Notes: generated from the letters alone by a model not told the origin. A stretch of DNA of 64,000 nt from an uncultured Synechococcaceae cyanobacterium (GCA_902536065.1 CACAVZ010000002.1:78456-142455), one strand, 5' to 3'; positions 1-9,956 are shown, counted from the first letter of the stretch. Numbers and translations are program-made.

Positions 1-90
1 ATCTAAAAGAAATTCATTTTGAGGGTATTTATTTTAGAAAAGACATCGGTCATCAAGTAAGAAAAAGCTTTTCTAAGGAGAATTAAGTTT

Positions 91-2148
91 ATGTTGGATA
101 CCAATAATCGAGAAAGTACAGAATATAACATTACTGATAATGAAGATTTAAAAAGTAACTATTGGGTTAATGGACTCCTAGCTTGGTGGAGTGGTTTCAG
201 TTTAAGAACAAAGTTGCTTGCTATAGCAACTCTTGTAGTCAGCCTCCTAATGACAGGAATAACTTTTTTTGCATTAAATAGCATTCAAAGAGATGCAGGA
301 ATGAATGATACTAGATACGCGAGAGATCTTGGCTTATTGTTATCTGGAAATGTTACAGAATTAGTTGCTAATAACCAAAAAAAAGAAATCTCAAATGTAG
401 CTGAAAAGTTTTGGAGATCGAGTCGAAACCTGCGTTATATATTTTTTACTGACGCTGAGGATATTATTCAACTTGGGATACCTATCAGTGCAACGCCGAC
501 AAGCTCAGATAGTCAGTTTCAGCTCACTCGAAGATTAAAACTGCCTTCAGAATTAAAAAAGAGACCACAATTCCCTTTAGTTAGGCAACATGCTACACCT
601 CAAGGTCAAGTAACAGATGTATTTGTCCCAATGTTGTGGAAAGGCAAATATCTTGGAACTTTAGCTTTGGGAGTCACTCCTAATAAAAAAGCATTAGCCA
701 GTGCCGCATTAACCAGAGAAGTAACCATTGCAGTTTTTATCTCTATTTGGGTTTTAGTAATACTTGGAGCTGTATTTAATGCGCTAACAATAACAAGACC
801 AGTGAGAGAGTTAGTAAGAGGTGTCAGAGAAATTTCAAAAGGAAATTTTAAGTCCAGAATTTCTTTACCCATGACAGGTGATTTAGGAGAACTCTTAAAT
901 GGATTTAACCGAATGGCCACTCAGTTAGAAAATTATGATGAAGCTAATATAGAAGAACTAAAAGCGGCACAAGTCAAGCAGCAATCCCTAATAGCTACAA
1001 TGGCTGATGGTGCCATATTATTGGACTCACAAGGTAAGATTGTGCTTACTAACCCAACAGCAAAGAGGTTATTTCGTTGGGAAGGAAGATTCTTAGAGGG
1101 TAAACATTTTTTAAATGAAATCCCCGAGATTTTATCTAACGACTTACATACGAATATAGAATCTATCTTAAATAGGGAAAAGGAGAAGGATGATTTAAGA
1201 TTCAGTTTAGGAGAACCAGCAAGAACCTTAAGAATTGTCTTGCAATCAGTTTTAGATACTAATAAAGTTGAATTAAAAGGAATTGCCGTAACAATCCAAG
1301 ATTTAACAAGAGAAGTAGAACTTAATGCGGCACAAAATAGATTTATTAGTAATGTTTCACACGAATTAAGGACACCACTTTTTAATATCAAAAGTTATGT
1401 AGAGACCTTACATGATTTAAAAGATCAGCTTTCCGATGAAGAACAAATTGAATTTTTGGGAATTGCAAATTCAGAGACTGATAGGTTAACTAGACTCGTA
1501 AATGATGTATTGGATTTATCAAGATTGGAGTCTGGAAAAATTATTCAGCTTGAGCAAATGGACATAAAACCCGCTATAGAACAAACTCTTAGAAATTATA
1601 GGCTTAATGCTACTGAAAAAAATGTTTCGTTAGGTCATGATATAGAGGAAACTATTCCTCCAATTCTTGGAAATTTTGATTTGCTTTTGCAGGTTTTTGA
1701 TAATTTGCTTGGTAATGGATTGAAATTCAGCCCAAAAAACAGCTCCCTTATGATAAGAGCTTATACTTGGCCAGATTCCTGTCCAGCTTTACCTCCAAGT
1801 ATTAAAAATGATGGAGCGCCACAATGTGAATTAGTTTCCCCACTACCAAAAGTAAGAATTGAGATCGCTGATACTGGATCAGGAATATCGCAGTCTGATC
1901 AAGAAAAGATATTTGATCGTTTTTATAGAGTAGAGAATTCTGTTCATACTGAGCAAGGTACCGGTCTAGGTTTATCTATAGTGCGAGGAATAATTGAAAA
2001 ACACGGTGGGGAGATTCGTATGGCTAGTGAATTAGGAGTAGGAACAACTTTCTGGTTTGATTTAGCCCTAGCACAATCTGATAAAGATGAATTATTGACA
2101 AAATCTATTAATAATTCAGATTCGTTCCCAAGTGCTGAAATTAAATAA
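91..2148 (+). CDS. nblS: NblS/DspA (Hik33) sensor histidine kinase
   Basis: Membrane sensor kinase of the conserved cyanobacterial light and stress pathway; in the family it signals to RpaB and controls hli and photosystem genes. The 685-residue protein has two membrane spans (about 40-66 and 212-234), a HAMP segment after the second span, a PAS-like region (about 300-400) and HisKA with SHELRTP (His424). The C-terminal HATPase has NxxxF-type, DTGSGIS and GTGLGLSIV boxes. ATG is preceded by AAGGAGAATT, a good ribosome site. It converges on kaiC with 5 bp between them, as in high-light Prochlorococcus. Its likely hli targets lie within the same window. Family assignment is near certain from order and length. 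Confidence 0.95.
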   Translation: MLDTNNRESTEYNITDNEDLKSNYWVNGLLAWWSGFSLRTKLLAIATLVVSLLMTGITFFALNSIQRDAGMNDTRYARDLGLLLSGNVTELVANNQKKEISNVAEKFWRSSRNLRYIFFTDAEDIIQLGIPISATPTSSDSQFQLTRRLKLPSELKKRPQFPLVRQHATPQGQVTDVFVPMLWKGKYLGTLALGVTPNKKALASAALTREVTIAVFISIWVLVILGAVFNALTITRPVRELVRGVREISKGNFKSRISLPMTGDLGELLNGFNRMATQLENYDEANIEELKAAQVKQQSLIATMADGAILLDSQGKIVLTNPTAKRLFRWEGRFLEGKHFLNEIPEILSNDLHTNIESILNREKEKDDLRFSLGEPARTLRIVLQSVLDTNKVELKGIAVTIQDLTREVELNAAQNRFISNVSHELRTPLFNIKSYVETLHDLKDQLSDEEQIEFLGIANSETDRLTRLVNDVLDLSRLESGKIIQLEQMDIKPAIEQTLRNYRLNATEKNVSLGHDIEETIPPILGNFDLLLQVFDNLLGNGLKFSPKNSSLMIRAYTWPDSCPALPPSIKNDGAPQCELVSPLPKVRIEIADTGSGISQSDQEKIFDRFYRVENSVHTEQGTGLGLSIVRGIIEKHGGEIRMASELGVGTTFWFDLALAQSDKDELLTKSINNSDSFPSAEIK

Positions 2149-2153
2149 ATTAT

Positions 2154-3683
2154 CTAGTTATTATCTAATCCTTTAAAAACATTTTGAACATTTTGATCTG
2201 GCACAACTCTGTGAGGAGCACCACTAAATATTTGTTCAAAATTAGAAAAAGAATCTTTTATTTCTGGGCCTCTATTTGTAATAATAAATTCTCTTATTCG
2301 TTTATCATGCCACGATCCACGCATTTTAAAGACATTTAAAGCTCGTGCCATCTCACCTTTTATTTCTACATATTGAAGCAACAATATCGTATCTGTAATT
2401 GTTGAGATATGAGAATCAGTTATAGAATGACTCCCCATAAATTCTTCTGCAGTATTAGTAAAAAAGCCCGCTATCTCTTCTTGCTTTGTATAACCGGTCA
2501 CAGCAATTACAAATTGTCTAAATGCATTCAAACTTACACCTCTGGCTAATGCAGATAGAGAATCAATTGCCATTCTTTTTGGTTTAAATTGATTAATTTG
2601 CGTTTTTATAATTTGTAAATGATCTTCTAAACCAGTTGATTCAGGATATGCACAAATAATTTTCAATAACCCATCACTTTCCATTTTTTCAAAATCTATT
2701 CCCCAACTAGTAGCATTCCTAAGCAATTGAGCCCTAGATTCTTCATATGCAAAAAGTATTGCTCTCTCATTATTGTTATAAGCATCTTCAACAAATTTTG
2801 ATACAAGCATTGTTTTACCAGTACCAGTAGCCCCAGTGGCGAGAATAATGGAATCTTGAAAATATCCACCTCCACACATATCATCAAGATCTTTCACTCC
2901 AGAGCTAATCCTAATATTTGAGGATCTCTGAGTTAATCTCATTGCTCCAAGGGCAAACACACTTATCCCATCAATTCCCATGGTGAATGGATATTCACCT
3001 TTCATATGTACAGTACCTCTTAATTTCAAAACTTCTAAAGTTCTTCTTCTTTTCTCTGACTCAAGAACATTTCTTAATAAGACAACATTATCAGATACAA
3101 ATTCTTCTACTCCATATCTAGCAATTGGTCCATAATCATCAACCCTTTCTGTAGTCATAACTGTAGTAACACCTATCTCTTTTAATCTTGCTATGAGTCT
3201 GAATATTTCTCGGCGTACAACGTAAATAGCATCATACTGTTGAAATACTGCAGTTATTGAATCTATTGCAACTCTTTTAGCTTTATATTTTCTAATTGCA
3301 TAACTAATTCTCTCAATAAGACCAGACAAGTCGAAGTTACCCGCAACATCTTGACCATCAGGGTCAGGAGAAGCATCCAAAATAAACAGTTTATTTTGAT
3401 CAATTAATTCTTGTAGATCCCAACCAAAACTTGCTGCATTTCTAATAATATCTAAAGGTGATTCCTCAAATGTTATGAAGATTCCAGGCTCGTCAAAATT
3501 ACAAATTCCATGGTGTAGATATTGCAGTGAAAAAACTGTTTTTCCAGTACCTGACGTACCACTAACGAGTGTACTTCGAGATACTGGCAACCCACCCCTG
3601 CAAACATCATCAAATCCCTCTATTCCAGTTGGTAATTTTTGTACTTGCATTTTATCTGATTTGCCAAATTTCTTATCATTCAT
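2154..3683 (-). CDS. kaiC: Circadian clock ATPase/kinase KaiC
   Basis: Double RecA-like ATPase, core of the cyanobacterial timing system. The CI P-loop (GTSGTGKT) and CII P-loop (GATGTGKT) are both present, each followed by an FEES/YEES catalytic-glutamate region. The paired Ser-Thr autophosphorylation site is kept in DSHISTITD, as is the CII tail with NVFKMRGSWHD. Length is 509 residues against about 519 in Synechococcus elongatus. It lies downstream of kaiB on the same strand, 71 bp away, so a kaiBC operon is likely. With kaiA missing, known Prochlorococcus biology predicts an hourglass-type timer reset daily rather than a self-sustained oscillator; that part is inference. Confidence 0.97.
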   Translation of the reverse strand: MNDKKFGKSDKMQVQKLPTGIEGFDDVCRGGLPVSRSTLVSGTSGTGKTVFSLQYLHHGICNFDEPGIFITFEESPLDIIRNAASFGWDLQELIDQNKLFILDASPDPDGQDVAGNFDLSGLIERISYAIRKYKAKRVAIDSITAVFQQYDAIYVVRREIFRLIARLKEIGVTTVMTTERVDDYGPIARYGVEEFVSDNVVLLRNVLESEKRRRTLEVLKLRGTVHMKGEYPFTMGIDGISVFALGAMRLTQRSSNIRISSGVKDLDDMCGGGYFQDSIILATGATGTGKTMLVSKFVEDAYNNNERAILFAYEESRAQLLRNATSWGIDFEKMESDGLLKIICAYPESTGLEDHLQIIKTQINQFKPKRMAIDSLSALARGVSLNAFRQFVIAVTGYTKQEEIAGFFTNTAEEFMGSHSITDSHISTITDTILLLQYVEIKGEMARALNVFKMRGSWHDKRIREFIITNRGPEIKDSFSNFEQIFSGAPHRVVPDQNVQNVFKGLDNN

Positions 3684-3754
3684 AGTTTTGTACTAATTAA
3701 ACGAACGTAAAATAAATTTTAAATTTATCTTCAATTATAAAAGTTTAAAATATA

Positions 3755-4072
3755 TTATTTATCTCCACTATATTCAGTTTCAGTTAATTCATCAAAAAGA
3801 AGGTCTAAACCAATTAAAACTTTCTCTCTATCTGAAAGATCACCTATTATTTTTCTCACTGGGGGCGGTAAAATTTTAGCTAAGGTTGGGGTAGCTAGAA
3901 TCTTATCTTCTTCGGCAAGTTGTGGTTGCTTGAGTACATCAATAACCTTCAAAGCATAAACTCCCTTGAATTCATTTTCTAAAATTTCTTTTAAAGTATT
4001 CAAAGCTCTCATTGAATTAGGAGTATTTCCAGCAACATAGAGTTTTAAGATGTATGTTTTTCTTGCTGCCAT
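3755..4072 (-). CDS. kaiB: Circadian clock protein KaiB
   Basis: Thioredoxin-like fold-switching clock protein that binds the KaiC CI ring. The 105 residues are close to the usual 102-108. The [14 protein letters not shown] start and the later [20 protein letters not shown] stretch are diagnostic. First gene of the kaiBC unit, transcribed away from rplU. The acidic tail ([11 protein letters not shown]) is typical of the picocyanobacterial form. Confidence 0.97.
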   Translation of the reverse strand: MAARKTYILKLYVAGNTPNSMRALNTLKEILENEFKGVYALKVIDVLKQPQLAEEDKILATPTLAKILPPPVRKIIGDLSDREKVLIGLDLLFDELTETEYSGDK

Positions 4073-4215
4073 TTTTATAGTTCCTTAATTGATATAAAAG
4101 ATTTAAAACAACCCTTGACTTATTACACTACAAAATAAGAAAATAAACAAACAATTATGATTGCTTATTTGGCTAAATCAAATTATCAATTTGAGCCTGA
4201 TAGCGTCTTCAAGAT
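4073..4215. other. kaiB-rplU divergent intergenic region; kaiA absent
   Basis: Only 143 bp separate the starts of kaiB and rplU. In cyanobacteria that keep it, kaiA sits beside kaiB. No ORF with KaiA features is seen here on either strand, and no recognisable remnant. The stretch must hold the divergent promoters for kaiBC and rplU-rpmA; I could not assign specific boxes. Confidence 0.8.
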
Positions 4216-4656
4216 ATGACAAATTCCAAAACCTCCTCAAACAAATCTTTAAACAGTAATGAATTGTACGCGATAGCAGAAACTTCGGGTCAACAATTTT
4301 GGTTTGAAGTTAACAGATATTATGATATTGATAGGTTAAAGGCAAAAGAGAAAGATAAGATAACGCTAGAAAAAGTTTTACTTTTAAAAAATAAAGACTC
4401 TATTACTGTTGGAAAACCATATGTTAAGGATGCAAAAATTGAATTAGAAGTTGTCTCTCATAAAAGAGATAGGAAGATTCTTGTTTACAAAATGCGTCCC
4501 AAAAAAAAGACAAGAAGAAAAATGGGACATAGACAAGAACTTACAAGGGTTATGGTAAAATCCATTACAATAGATAAAAATGTTTCCAAGTCTTCTTCAA
4601 AAAAAGAAACTGTAAAAAAAGAAACTAAACCAAAATCCGAAAAATCCACAAATTAA
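4216..4656 (+). CDS. rplU: 50S ribosomal protein L21
   Basis: L21 core of about 110 residues: YAIAETSGQQFWFEV start, then VGKPYVKDAKIELEVV and a KMRPKKKTRRKMGHRQ basic motif that binds 23S rRNA. The 146-residue protein carries a lysine/serine-rich C-terminal extension (from about residue 122) beyond the bacterial core. It is followed 9 bp later by rpmA, the usual rplU-rpmA operon. Confidence 0.97.
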   Translation: MTNSKTSSNKSLNSNELYAIAETSGQQFWFEVNRYYDIDRLKAKEKDKITLEKVLLLKNKDSITVGKPYVKDAKIELEVVSHKRDRKILVYKMRPKKKTRRKMGHRQELTRVMVKSITIDKNVSKSSSKKETVKKETKPKSEKSTN

Positions 4657-4665
4657 AAATTTCTA

Positions 4666-4926
4666 ATGGCACATAAAAAAGGAACAGGTTCTACAAGAAA
4701 TGGTCGAGATTCAAATTCCAAAAGACTAGGTGTAAAAGCTTATGGTGGAGAAAAAGTAACTGCTGGATCAATTTTAATTCGCCAAAGAGGTACATCATTT
4801 TTGCCAGGCAACAATGTTGGCAAAGGTAAAGATGACACGCTTTTTGCACTAAAAGAAGGCACCGTAAGTTTCGAAAGCATTAAAAGAAATTTAAAAAATA
4901 GAAAAAGAGTTAATATAGTTATCTAA
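4666..4926 (+). CDS. rpmA: 50S ribosomal protein L27
   Basis: 86-residue L27. The N-terminus [16 protein letters not shown] has the flexible tail that reaches the peptidyl-transferase centre, followed by [10 protein letters not shown] and [10 protein letters not shown]. It starts 9 bp after rplU and its 3' end overlaps the convergent methyltransferase gene by 8 bp. Confidence 0.98.
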   Translation: MAHKKGTGSTRNGRDSNSKRLGVKAYGGEKVTAGSILIRQRGTSFLPGNNVGKGKDDTLFALKEGTVSFESIKRNLKNRKRVNIVI

Positions 4927-5659
4927 TTTTCTTATAAGCTCTTGTAGTTATAAGAATAGGATGAAATACTTCTAAGAAATTTGATTGAAGAGTTTCAAAA
5001 AACTTTTCAACTATTTGACTATCGTCCATATGAAAGGGATATTCATTCTTATCTCCTTTATAGAAATACCAGTTAAATAGAGCAATAGAATTACTATCCA
5101 TAATCTCACTAAAATTATTAATTTGAGAAGCTGGATCTGCAAGATGTTCCAAAACATCAAGACAAACTATCGTATCAAATTTCAATATTTGTGTTTCTTG
5201 AATTGTCTTGCAAAAAGTAATTTTTTTTTCGACTCCTAATTTCTTAGCCCTATATTCAACAAAATTTCTATTTGTTTGATTGATATCAACAAAAAAAACA
5301 TGCTCAACATTTGCAGACATAGCGTTAGCTAGGGCATGCGTACCAATACCTCCTCCAAAATCCAAAACTAAATCTCTAGAAAACCTCTGTTGAAGTTTTA
5401 AAGTATCAGCGATATAGTCCTTACTTGTTAAATGCCAAGCAGCTAAATCAGCTACATGCCTATCTCCTACAATTTCAGTATAAAAATCTGAAGCATCATT
5501 CAAAGCATCCCCAGGATGTGAACTTGCCAAATTAAACTTAGCATTTGCAAGGAATCCCTCTAAATCGCATTCTCTAATAGATAAGTATTCCATTAAATGT
5601 GATTTCAAATTAAAAGCATTGTCTAAAAACTCTTTTAAAATAAAATTATTATTTTTCAA
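4919..5659 (-). CDS. SAM-dependent methyltransferase, class I
   Basis: 246-residue Rossmann methyltransferase. Motif I is [12 protein letters not shown] (about residues 105-116), the acidic ribose-binding residue is in VFFVDIN, and the post-motif [15 protein letters not shown] matches UbiG/Methyltransf_11-like enzymes. The N-terminal about 95 residues carry no motif I know. Substrate cannot be inferred. It sits convergent to rpmA (8 bp overlap) and divergent from truB. Confidence 0.8.
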   Translation of the reverse strand: MKNNNFILKEFLDNAFNLKSHLMEYLSIRECDLEGFLANAKFNLASSHPGDALNDASDFYTEIVGDRHVADLAAWHLTSKDYIADTLKLQQRFSRDLVLDFGGGIGTHALANAMSANVEHVFFVDINQTNRNFVEYRAKKLGVEKKITFCKTIQETQILKFDTIVCLDVLEHLADPASQINNFSEIMDSNSIALFNWYFYKGDKNEYPFHMDDSQIVEKFFETLQSNFLEVFHPILITTRAYKKIR

Positions 5660-5735
5660 TTTCTTACTCTAAATTTCCAATACCAAAATCATAGAATAGT
5701 CTTAAATCTTTCTCAAAGAATTCTTAATATTAAAA

Positions 5736-6659
5736 ATGGAAACTAAAAATGGATTCTTAATAATCAATAAAGAAAAAGGCTTTACCTCTCATGATTGTGT
5801 TAAAAAAATAAGGAAGTTACTTAATATAAAAAAGGTAGGGCATACAGGAACTCTTGACCCAGAAGTTATAGGAACATTACCAATCGCTATAGGCAGTGCA
5901 ACAAGATTTATTCAATATCTTCCTCAGGGTAAAACTTACATAGGAAAAATTAAATTAGGGATAAGAACTAACACTGATGATATTCACGGAGAAATAATTA
6001 ATCAAAAAAGTTGGCCTAAAATCAGTGATGAAAAATTAGATCAATACTTAAATAAATTTAGAGGAATTATTAAACAAATTCCGCCGAAAGTGTCTAGTAT
6101 CCACGTCAATGGTGAGAGAGCTTATAAAAAATCTTTCAGGAATGAGATTTTTGAATTAGCACCAAGAGAAGTAAAAATAGACGAACTTACTTTAATGAAA
6201 TGGGAACAAATAAAGGGAATTATAGAAATAAAAATCAAATGTTCATCTGGCACATATATAAGAGCAATTGCAAGAGATTTAGGAGAAATTCTTAATTCCG
6301 AAGGTTGTCTTCTACAACTAAAAAGAATTTCAGCTTGTGGCTTTGATGAACAAAACTCTATAAAAATATCCGATATCGAAAAAGCAAAGGGGGGGGGAAC
6401 CTCGAAAAATTTTATTATTCCCACAATTTCTGCTCTTAATCACATTTCTTCATTTGTATTAAATAATGAAGATCAAATCAATTTTTGGCAAACTGGAAAA
6501 GCAATTAAATTTGATATTGATTACTTCAAAGAAAGCGATTCTTTTGATTACAAAAAACCAATAAAAGTAATAGACAAAAAACAAACACTTCTTGGAATTG
6601 GCTTCTTAAACAAAGATCGTTCTTATATAAATCCAAAATTAGTTCTTAATGCTAAATAG
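5736..6659 (+). CDS. truB: tRNA pseudouridine-55 synthase TruB
   Basis: Makes pseudouridine 55 in the T-loop of tRNAs. The 307-residue protein has the [15 protein letters not shown] start, the catalytic-Asp motif [12 protein letters not shown], and [15 protein letters not shown]. The C-terminal part (after about 230) would be the PUA-like RNA-binding region. A run of nine G at 6389-6397 codes for part of KGGGTSK in the linker before it, odd in so AT-rich a gene. The reading frame is open across it. Confidence 0.95.
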   Translation: METKNGFLIINKEKGFTSHDCVKKIRKLLNIKKVGHTGTLDPEVIGTLPIAIGSATRFIQYLPQGKTYIGKIKLGIRTNTDDIHGEIINQKSWPKISDEKLDQYLNKFRGIIKQIPPKVSSIHVNGERAYKKSFRNEIFELAPREVKIDELTLMKWEQIKGIIEIKIKCSSGTYIRAIARDLGEILNSEGCLLQLKRISACGFDEQNSIKISDIEKAKGGGTSKNFIIPTISALNHISSFVLNNEDQINFWQTGKAIKFDIDYFKESDSFDYKKPIKVIDKKQTLLGIGFLNKDRSYINPKLVLNAK

Positions 6660-6665
6660 TTTCTT

Positions 6666-7835
6666 TTATAGGTAATCTTTTCTAAAAGGTTTAATCTGCA
6701 CTCCTCTGTAAAAATGCTTTAAAATTTTTTCAAATTTTAATCCTTTTGAAGCCATATGCCTTGCACCCCATTGACTCATCCCTACGCCATGGCCAGATCC
6801 CTTTCCAAAAACTATTAAACCTTTTTTTGTGGGGAATTTTTTATTTTTTTCTTCAAAAAATTCAAATCTAAAGAAAGTGCTTCTGAGCCCTAATTTTTTT
6901 CTTAAATCAACCCCAGATATTTGATCAGAACCATAATCACCTTCAACACTTACATTTTTTACCCTCCCTGTATCAGTAATATTTAAAATCTCAATATTTT
7001 TTATTCCTCCAACTTTAGGGAACAAATTTGATAATTCCTTATTTGAAAATTTTTTTTGCCATCTTAATTTTGGATTTTTCTTATCAAAATCTTTCACACT
7101 AGTTAGATATGGATACTTATTCTTCCAAACATCTTGGCTATTTTCTGTAATACCTCCAGAACTACTATGAAATAAAGCATTAATCAACTTATTTTTATAC
7201 GTCAAAACTAAAGATCTTGTACTTCTAACGGCTCTCCTAGTTTTATAAGTTCTCGATTCCAAACCATTATAGACTTGATTTCTATTAGTGGAATCAATAT
7301 CAAATAAATCATTACCCTCTTGCTTTAAGGCATAAGTTCTAGAGGCAATTGCTTGCGCTTTTAATGCTTCAATAGGCCATTTTGTTGGCATCTCTGCACC
7401 CACAACACTACTAAGGTATTTTTCAATCCCTAAAACATTCACTACCAATATTTCGGTATCAAGCACAAAGAGATTAAGCTTACCTTGGAATCTCTTCTGG
7501 CCTACCCATATACCTCTGCCATCAGAAGATCTAACTTGAAATTTTTGGTTATTTTTCAAGTCATATATTTTTTGTTTATCCCTATCAAAATACAGAATTT
7601 TTCTATTTTCCTCATTTTTCAAAGTTAAACCTTTTATCTTTTTATTTGAAAAAATTTTTCCATCTATTGTTAAGGGAATTAATTTATCTGATCTAATCCT
7701 TATATTATTGTTTTTGGCTATCAAAACCCTTATTATTGGCTCTCGAGATGCAAAAACATTTTCATTCTGAAAAGCACAAAATAAAAAAGCAATCAAACAC
7801 GCTTTATGAAAGATTTTATTTAATTTAAGTATCAC
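6666..7835 (-). CDS. SpoIID/LytB-domain protein, exported
   Basis: 389 residues with an N-terminal hydrophobic signal (about 9-23) and the SpoIID/LytB core: YLSSVVGAEMPTKWPIEALKAQAIASRTYAL, then YPYLTSVKD and GHGVGMSQWGARHMA near the C-terminus. In Bacillus this family is a lytic transglycosylase acting on denuded glycan strands; cyanobacterial members presumably act on the cell wall. Convergent with truB (6 bp gap). Confidence 0.85.
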   Translation of the reverse strand: MILKLNKIFHKACLIAFLFCAFQNENVFASREPIIRVLIAKNNNIRIRSDKLIPLTIDGKIFSNKKIKGLTLKNEENRKILYFDRDKQKIYDLKNNQKFQVRSSDGRGIWVGQKRFQGKLNLFVLDTEILVVNVLGIEKYLSSVVGAEMPTKWPIEALKAQAIASRTYALKQEGNDLFDIDSTNRNQVYNGLESRTYKTRRAVRSTRSLVLTYKNKLINALFHSSSGGITENSQDVWKNKYPYLTSVKDFDKKNPKLRWQKKFSNKELSNLFPKVGGIKNIEILNITDTGRVKNVSVEGDYGSDQISGVDLRKKLGLRSTFFRFEFFEEKNKKFPTKKGLIVFGKGSGHGVGMSQWGARHMASKGLKFEKILKHFYRGVQIKPFRKDYL

Positions 7836-7923
7836 TTTGTTTTAAAAACAAATTCTTAATTTGCCTAATTTTGACTAAAAGTATAGATTTAATCCAGATA
7901 TCAAAATAAAAATATTATTATAA

Positions 7924-8862
7924 GTGAATATAACCTTCTTAGGAACAAGTTCTGGAGTCCCTTCTTTAACAAGAAATGTTTCTTCCATAGCACTTAAATT
8001 ATCACAGTCATCAGAAGTTTGGCTTTTTGATTGTGGAGAGGGAACACAACATCAAATAATGAAGAGTAATATTAAATCTTCGCAAATCAAGAAGATATTT
8101 ATCACTCATATGCATGGAGATCATATTTATGGTTTACCTGGCCTTCTAGCTTCCTTAGGTTTATCTGGTAATAGTAATGGTATTGAAATTTACGGTCCTT
8201 CAGGATTACGAAATTTTATAAATTCTGCCCTCAGTAGTAGTTTTTGCAAATTGTCGTTTCCATTGCATTTTGTAGAAGTTGAAAATTTTGCATCGGAAAA
8301 TAAAAGTTTATTTGAAAACAACAAAATAAAAGTAAATTGCGCATGCCTAAAACATAAAATACCTGCTTATGGTTATCGAGTGAGCGAAAAAGACAAGCCT
8401 GGTATATTTGATATCAAAAAGGCAGAGTCGATGAAAATAGCTCCAGGACCAATTTATTCAGAACTACAACTAGGTAAAAAAGTCTTGTTAGAAGATGGGC
8501 GGATTGTTAATGGAGAAGAGTTCTGCGGACCTCCTAAGAAGGGTGAGAGTTTTGTGTATTGCACTGATACTGTCTTTAGCGAATCAGCAGTGTCATTATC
8601 GAAAAATGCCGATTTGCTAGTCCATGAATCGACATTTTCAGAGGAAGATGAGAGCATGGCCTACGAAAAATTACATTCAACAACAATCATGGCTGCTAAA
8701 ACAGCATTATTATCTAATACAAAAAAATTAATTATTACCCATCTAAGCCCAAGATACAATAATAAAAATGCAATTACGCCAAGCGATTTGCTTAAAGAGG
8801 CGCAAAAAGTTTTTCCAAATACTCAACTTGCAAAAGATTTTCTGACTGCAGAAATTAAATAA
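7924..8862 (+). CDS. rnz: Ribonuclease Z (tRNA 3' endonuclease)
   Basis: Metallo-beta-lactamase-fold enzyme that trims tRNA 3' trailers. 312 residues with GTSSGVPS, FDCGEGTQHQ and the zinc motif THMHGDHIYGLPG; later CTDT, LVHESTF and THLSPRY ligands. Start is GTG at 7924 directly after a TATTATAA stretch. The tRNA-Val in this window lacks an encoded CCA, so it would be a substrate. Confidence 0.95.
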   Translation: MNITFLGTSSGVPSLTRNVSSIALKLSQSSEVWLFDCGEGTQHQIMKSNIKSSQIKKIFITHMHGDHIYGLPGLLASLGLSGNSNGIEIYGPSGLRNFINSALSSSFCKLSFPLHFVEVENFASENKSLFENNKIKVNCACLKHKIPAYGYRVSEKDKPGIFDIKKAESMKIAPGPIYSELQLGKKVLLEDGRIVNGEEFCGPPKKGESFVYCTDTVFSESAVSLSKNADLLVHESTFSEEDESMAYEKLHSTTIMAAKTALLSNTKKLIITHLSPRYNNKNAITPSDLLKEAQKVFPNTQLAKDFLTAEIK

Positions 8863-8894
8863 ACTGCAACAGTTCGTGAGAAGAAGGGTTGTAA

Positions 8895-9497
8895 ATGACC
8901 AACCCATGGAATAATAGTCATAGGTTTTCTATATTGATGTTGATCGAAATGGTTTCTATTTTTTCATCACTACATAAGTCTTGTAAAAGACTATTTATTT
9001 TTCTTCCTTTAATTATTGGTTTGCTTCTTAATCCAATTTCTGCTCATGCACTTTATCCAAGTGATCCTTCATCAGTTGACGTACTAAAAGATGATCTTCA
9101 TGGTGCTGACCTTCATAATACTGAATATGTTAAATATGATTTATCTAATCAAGATTTAGGAGAAGCCAACCTACAAGGCGCCTACATGAGCGTAACAACT
9201 GCAAAAAACTCTAGCTTTAAAGGAGCAAATATGAAGGACCTTATTGCATATGCTACACGCTTTGATAATGCTGATTTTACAGATGCGAATCTTACTAATG
9301 GTGAGTTAATGAAAAGTGTTTTTGATGGAGCAATTATTAATGGAGCAGACTTTACTGATGCAAATCTTGATCTTTCTCAGAGAAAATCATTATGTGAAAG
9401 AGCTAGTGGCACAAACTCACAAACTGGAGTTGATACAATCGATAGCCTCGAATGCAGCGGCTTAAAAGGTTACATGCCTCCAAAGCCTAAAGCATAA
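8895..9497 (+). CDS. Pentapeptide-repeat protein, exported (thylakoid lumen type)
   Basis: 200 residues. A long N-terminal region ends in a hydrophobic segment (about 33-52) with ISAHA, a likely signal peptidase site. Then come A(D/N)Lxx pentapeptide repeats between about 70 and 160, such as DLHGADLHNTEY, LGEANLQGAY and ADFTDANL. The C-terminal cysteines (CERAS, LECSG) match the family of lumenal pentapeptide proteins. A start at the inner ATG (8937) would give a more normal signal peptide. Strong terminator at 9537. Confidence 0.85.
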   Translation: MTNPWNNSHRFSILMLIEMVSIFSSLHKSCKRLFIFLPLIIGLLLNPISAHALYPSDPSSVDVLKDDLHGADLHNTEYVKYDLSNQDLGEANLQGAYMSVTTAKNSSFKGANMKDLIAYATRFDNADFTDANLTNGELMKSVFDGAIINGADFTDANLDLSQRKSLCERASGTNSQTGVDTIDSLECSGLKGYMPPKPKA

Positions 9498-9506
9498 TAT
9501 TTAAAG

Positions 9507-9878
9507 CTAACAATTTATTTCAGAAGGAAAGGTATTACCAGGCTCTTTTGAGCCTGGTTTTTTGCTATACCACCATTCTTGTATATCAGAAGAAAATTTC
9601 TTTGAAAAAAGAGTTATAACCGTTTCAACAGGTTTTGATCCGGGTTCCAAAATCTGAACTGAGTAAGAGGGGCATTTTCTCGAGGCCATATCAGCAACAA
9701 ATCTAGAACCTATTCTTCTCCAACTAGGCTCCTTACTTCTCCAAGCAAGCCTTGAACAGGGCCAAGGCAACTCATTCCTATCATAAAGTCTGCAACATGG
9801 TCCAATGACCTTATAACTATACTGTCCTCCATAACTTGATTGAACACTTCCGGTTTTGAAAAATTGAAAATTATTCAT
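9507..9878 (-). CDS. Conserved hypothetical protein, Cys- and Trp-rich
   Basis: 123 residues, not recognised as a named family. It has GPCCRLYDRNELPWPCSRLAWRS, a later RKCPSYSVQ, and WWYSKK near the end. The unusual content of Trp and Cys suggests a real conserved cyanobacterial protein. Its last codons (KKPGSKEPGN) are encoded by the stem of the terminator of the convergent pentapeptide gene, so that end does double duty. Confidence 0.7.
   Translation of the reverse strand: MNNFQFFKTGSVQSSYGGQYSYKVIGPCCRLYDRNELPWPCSRLAWRSKEPSWRRIGSRFVADMASRKCPSYSVQILEPGSKPVETVITLFSKKFSSDIQEWWYSKKPGSKEPGNTFPSEINC
9537..9563 (+). terminator. Intrinsic terminator of the pentapeptide gene
   Basis: ACCAGGCTC-TTTT-GAGCCTGGT, a 9-bp perfect stem followed by T6. 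It lies inside the 3' end of the opposite-strand gene. Confidence 0.9.
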
Positions 9879-9883
9879 TTACA

Positions 9884-9911
9884 CAAAAAAGCCACCTTTA
9901 TAGAGGGTGGC
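9884..9911 (-). terminator. Intrinsic terminator downstream of petF
   Basis: Read on the minus strand: GCCACC-loop-GGTGGC followed by T6. It lies between petF and the next minus-strand gene, so it separates their transcripts. Confidence 0.85.
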
Positions 9912-9956
9912 AGAGAAACTGTGAATAATCAACTTTAAAAAGTTAATTTTTTATAT

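Noticed and set aside
606..1391. Minus-strand open frames inside nblS
   Set aside because: Shadows of a certain gene; low-complexity, no start context.
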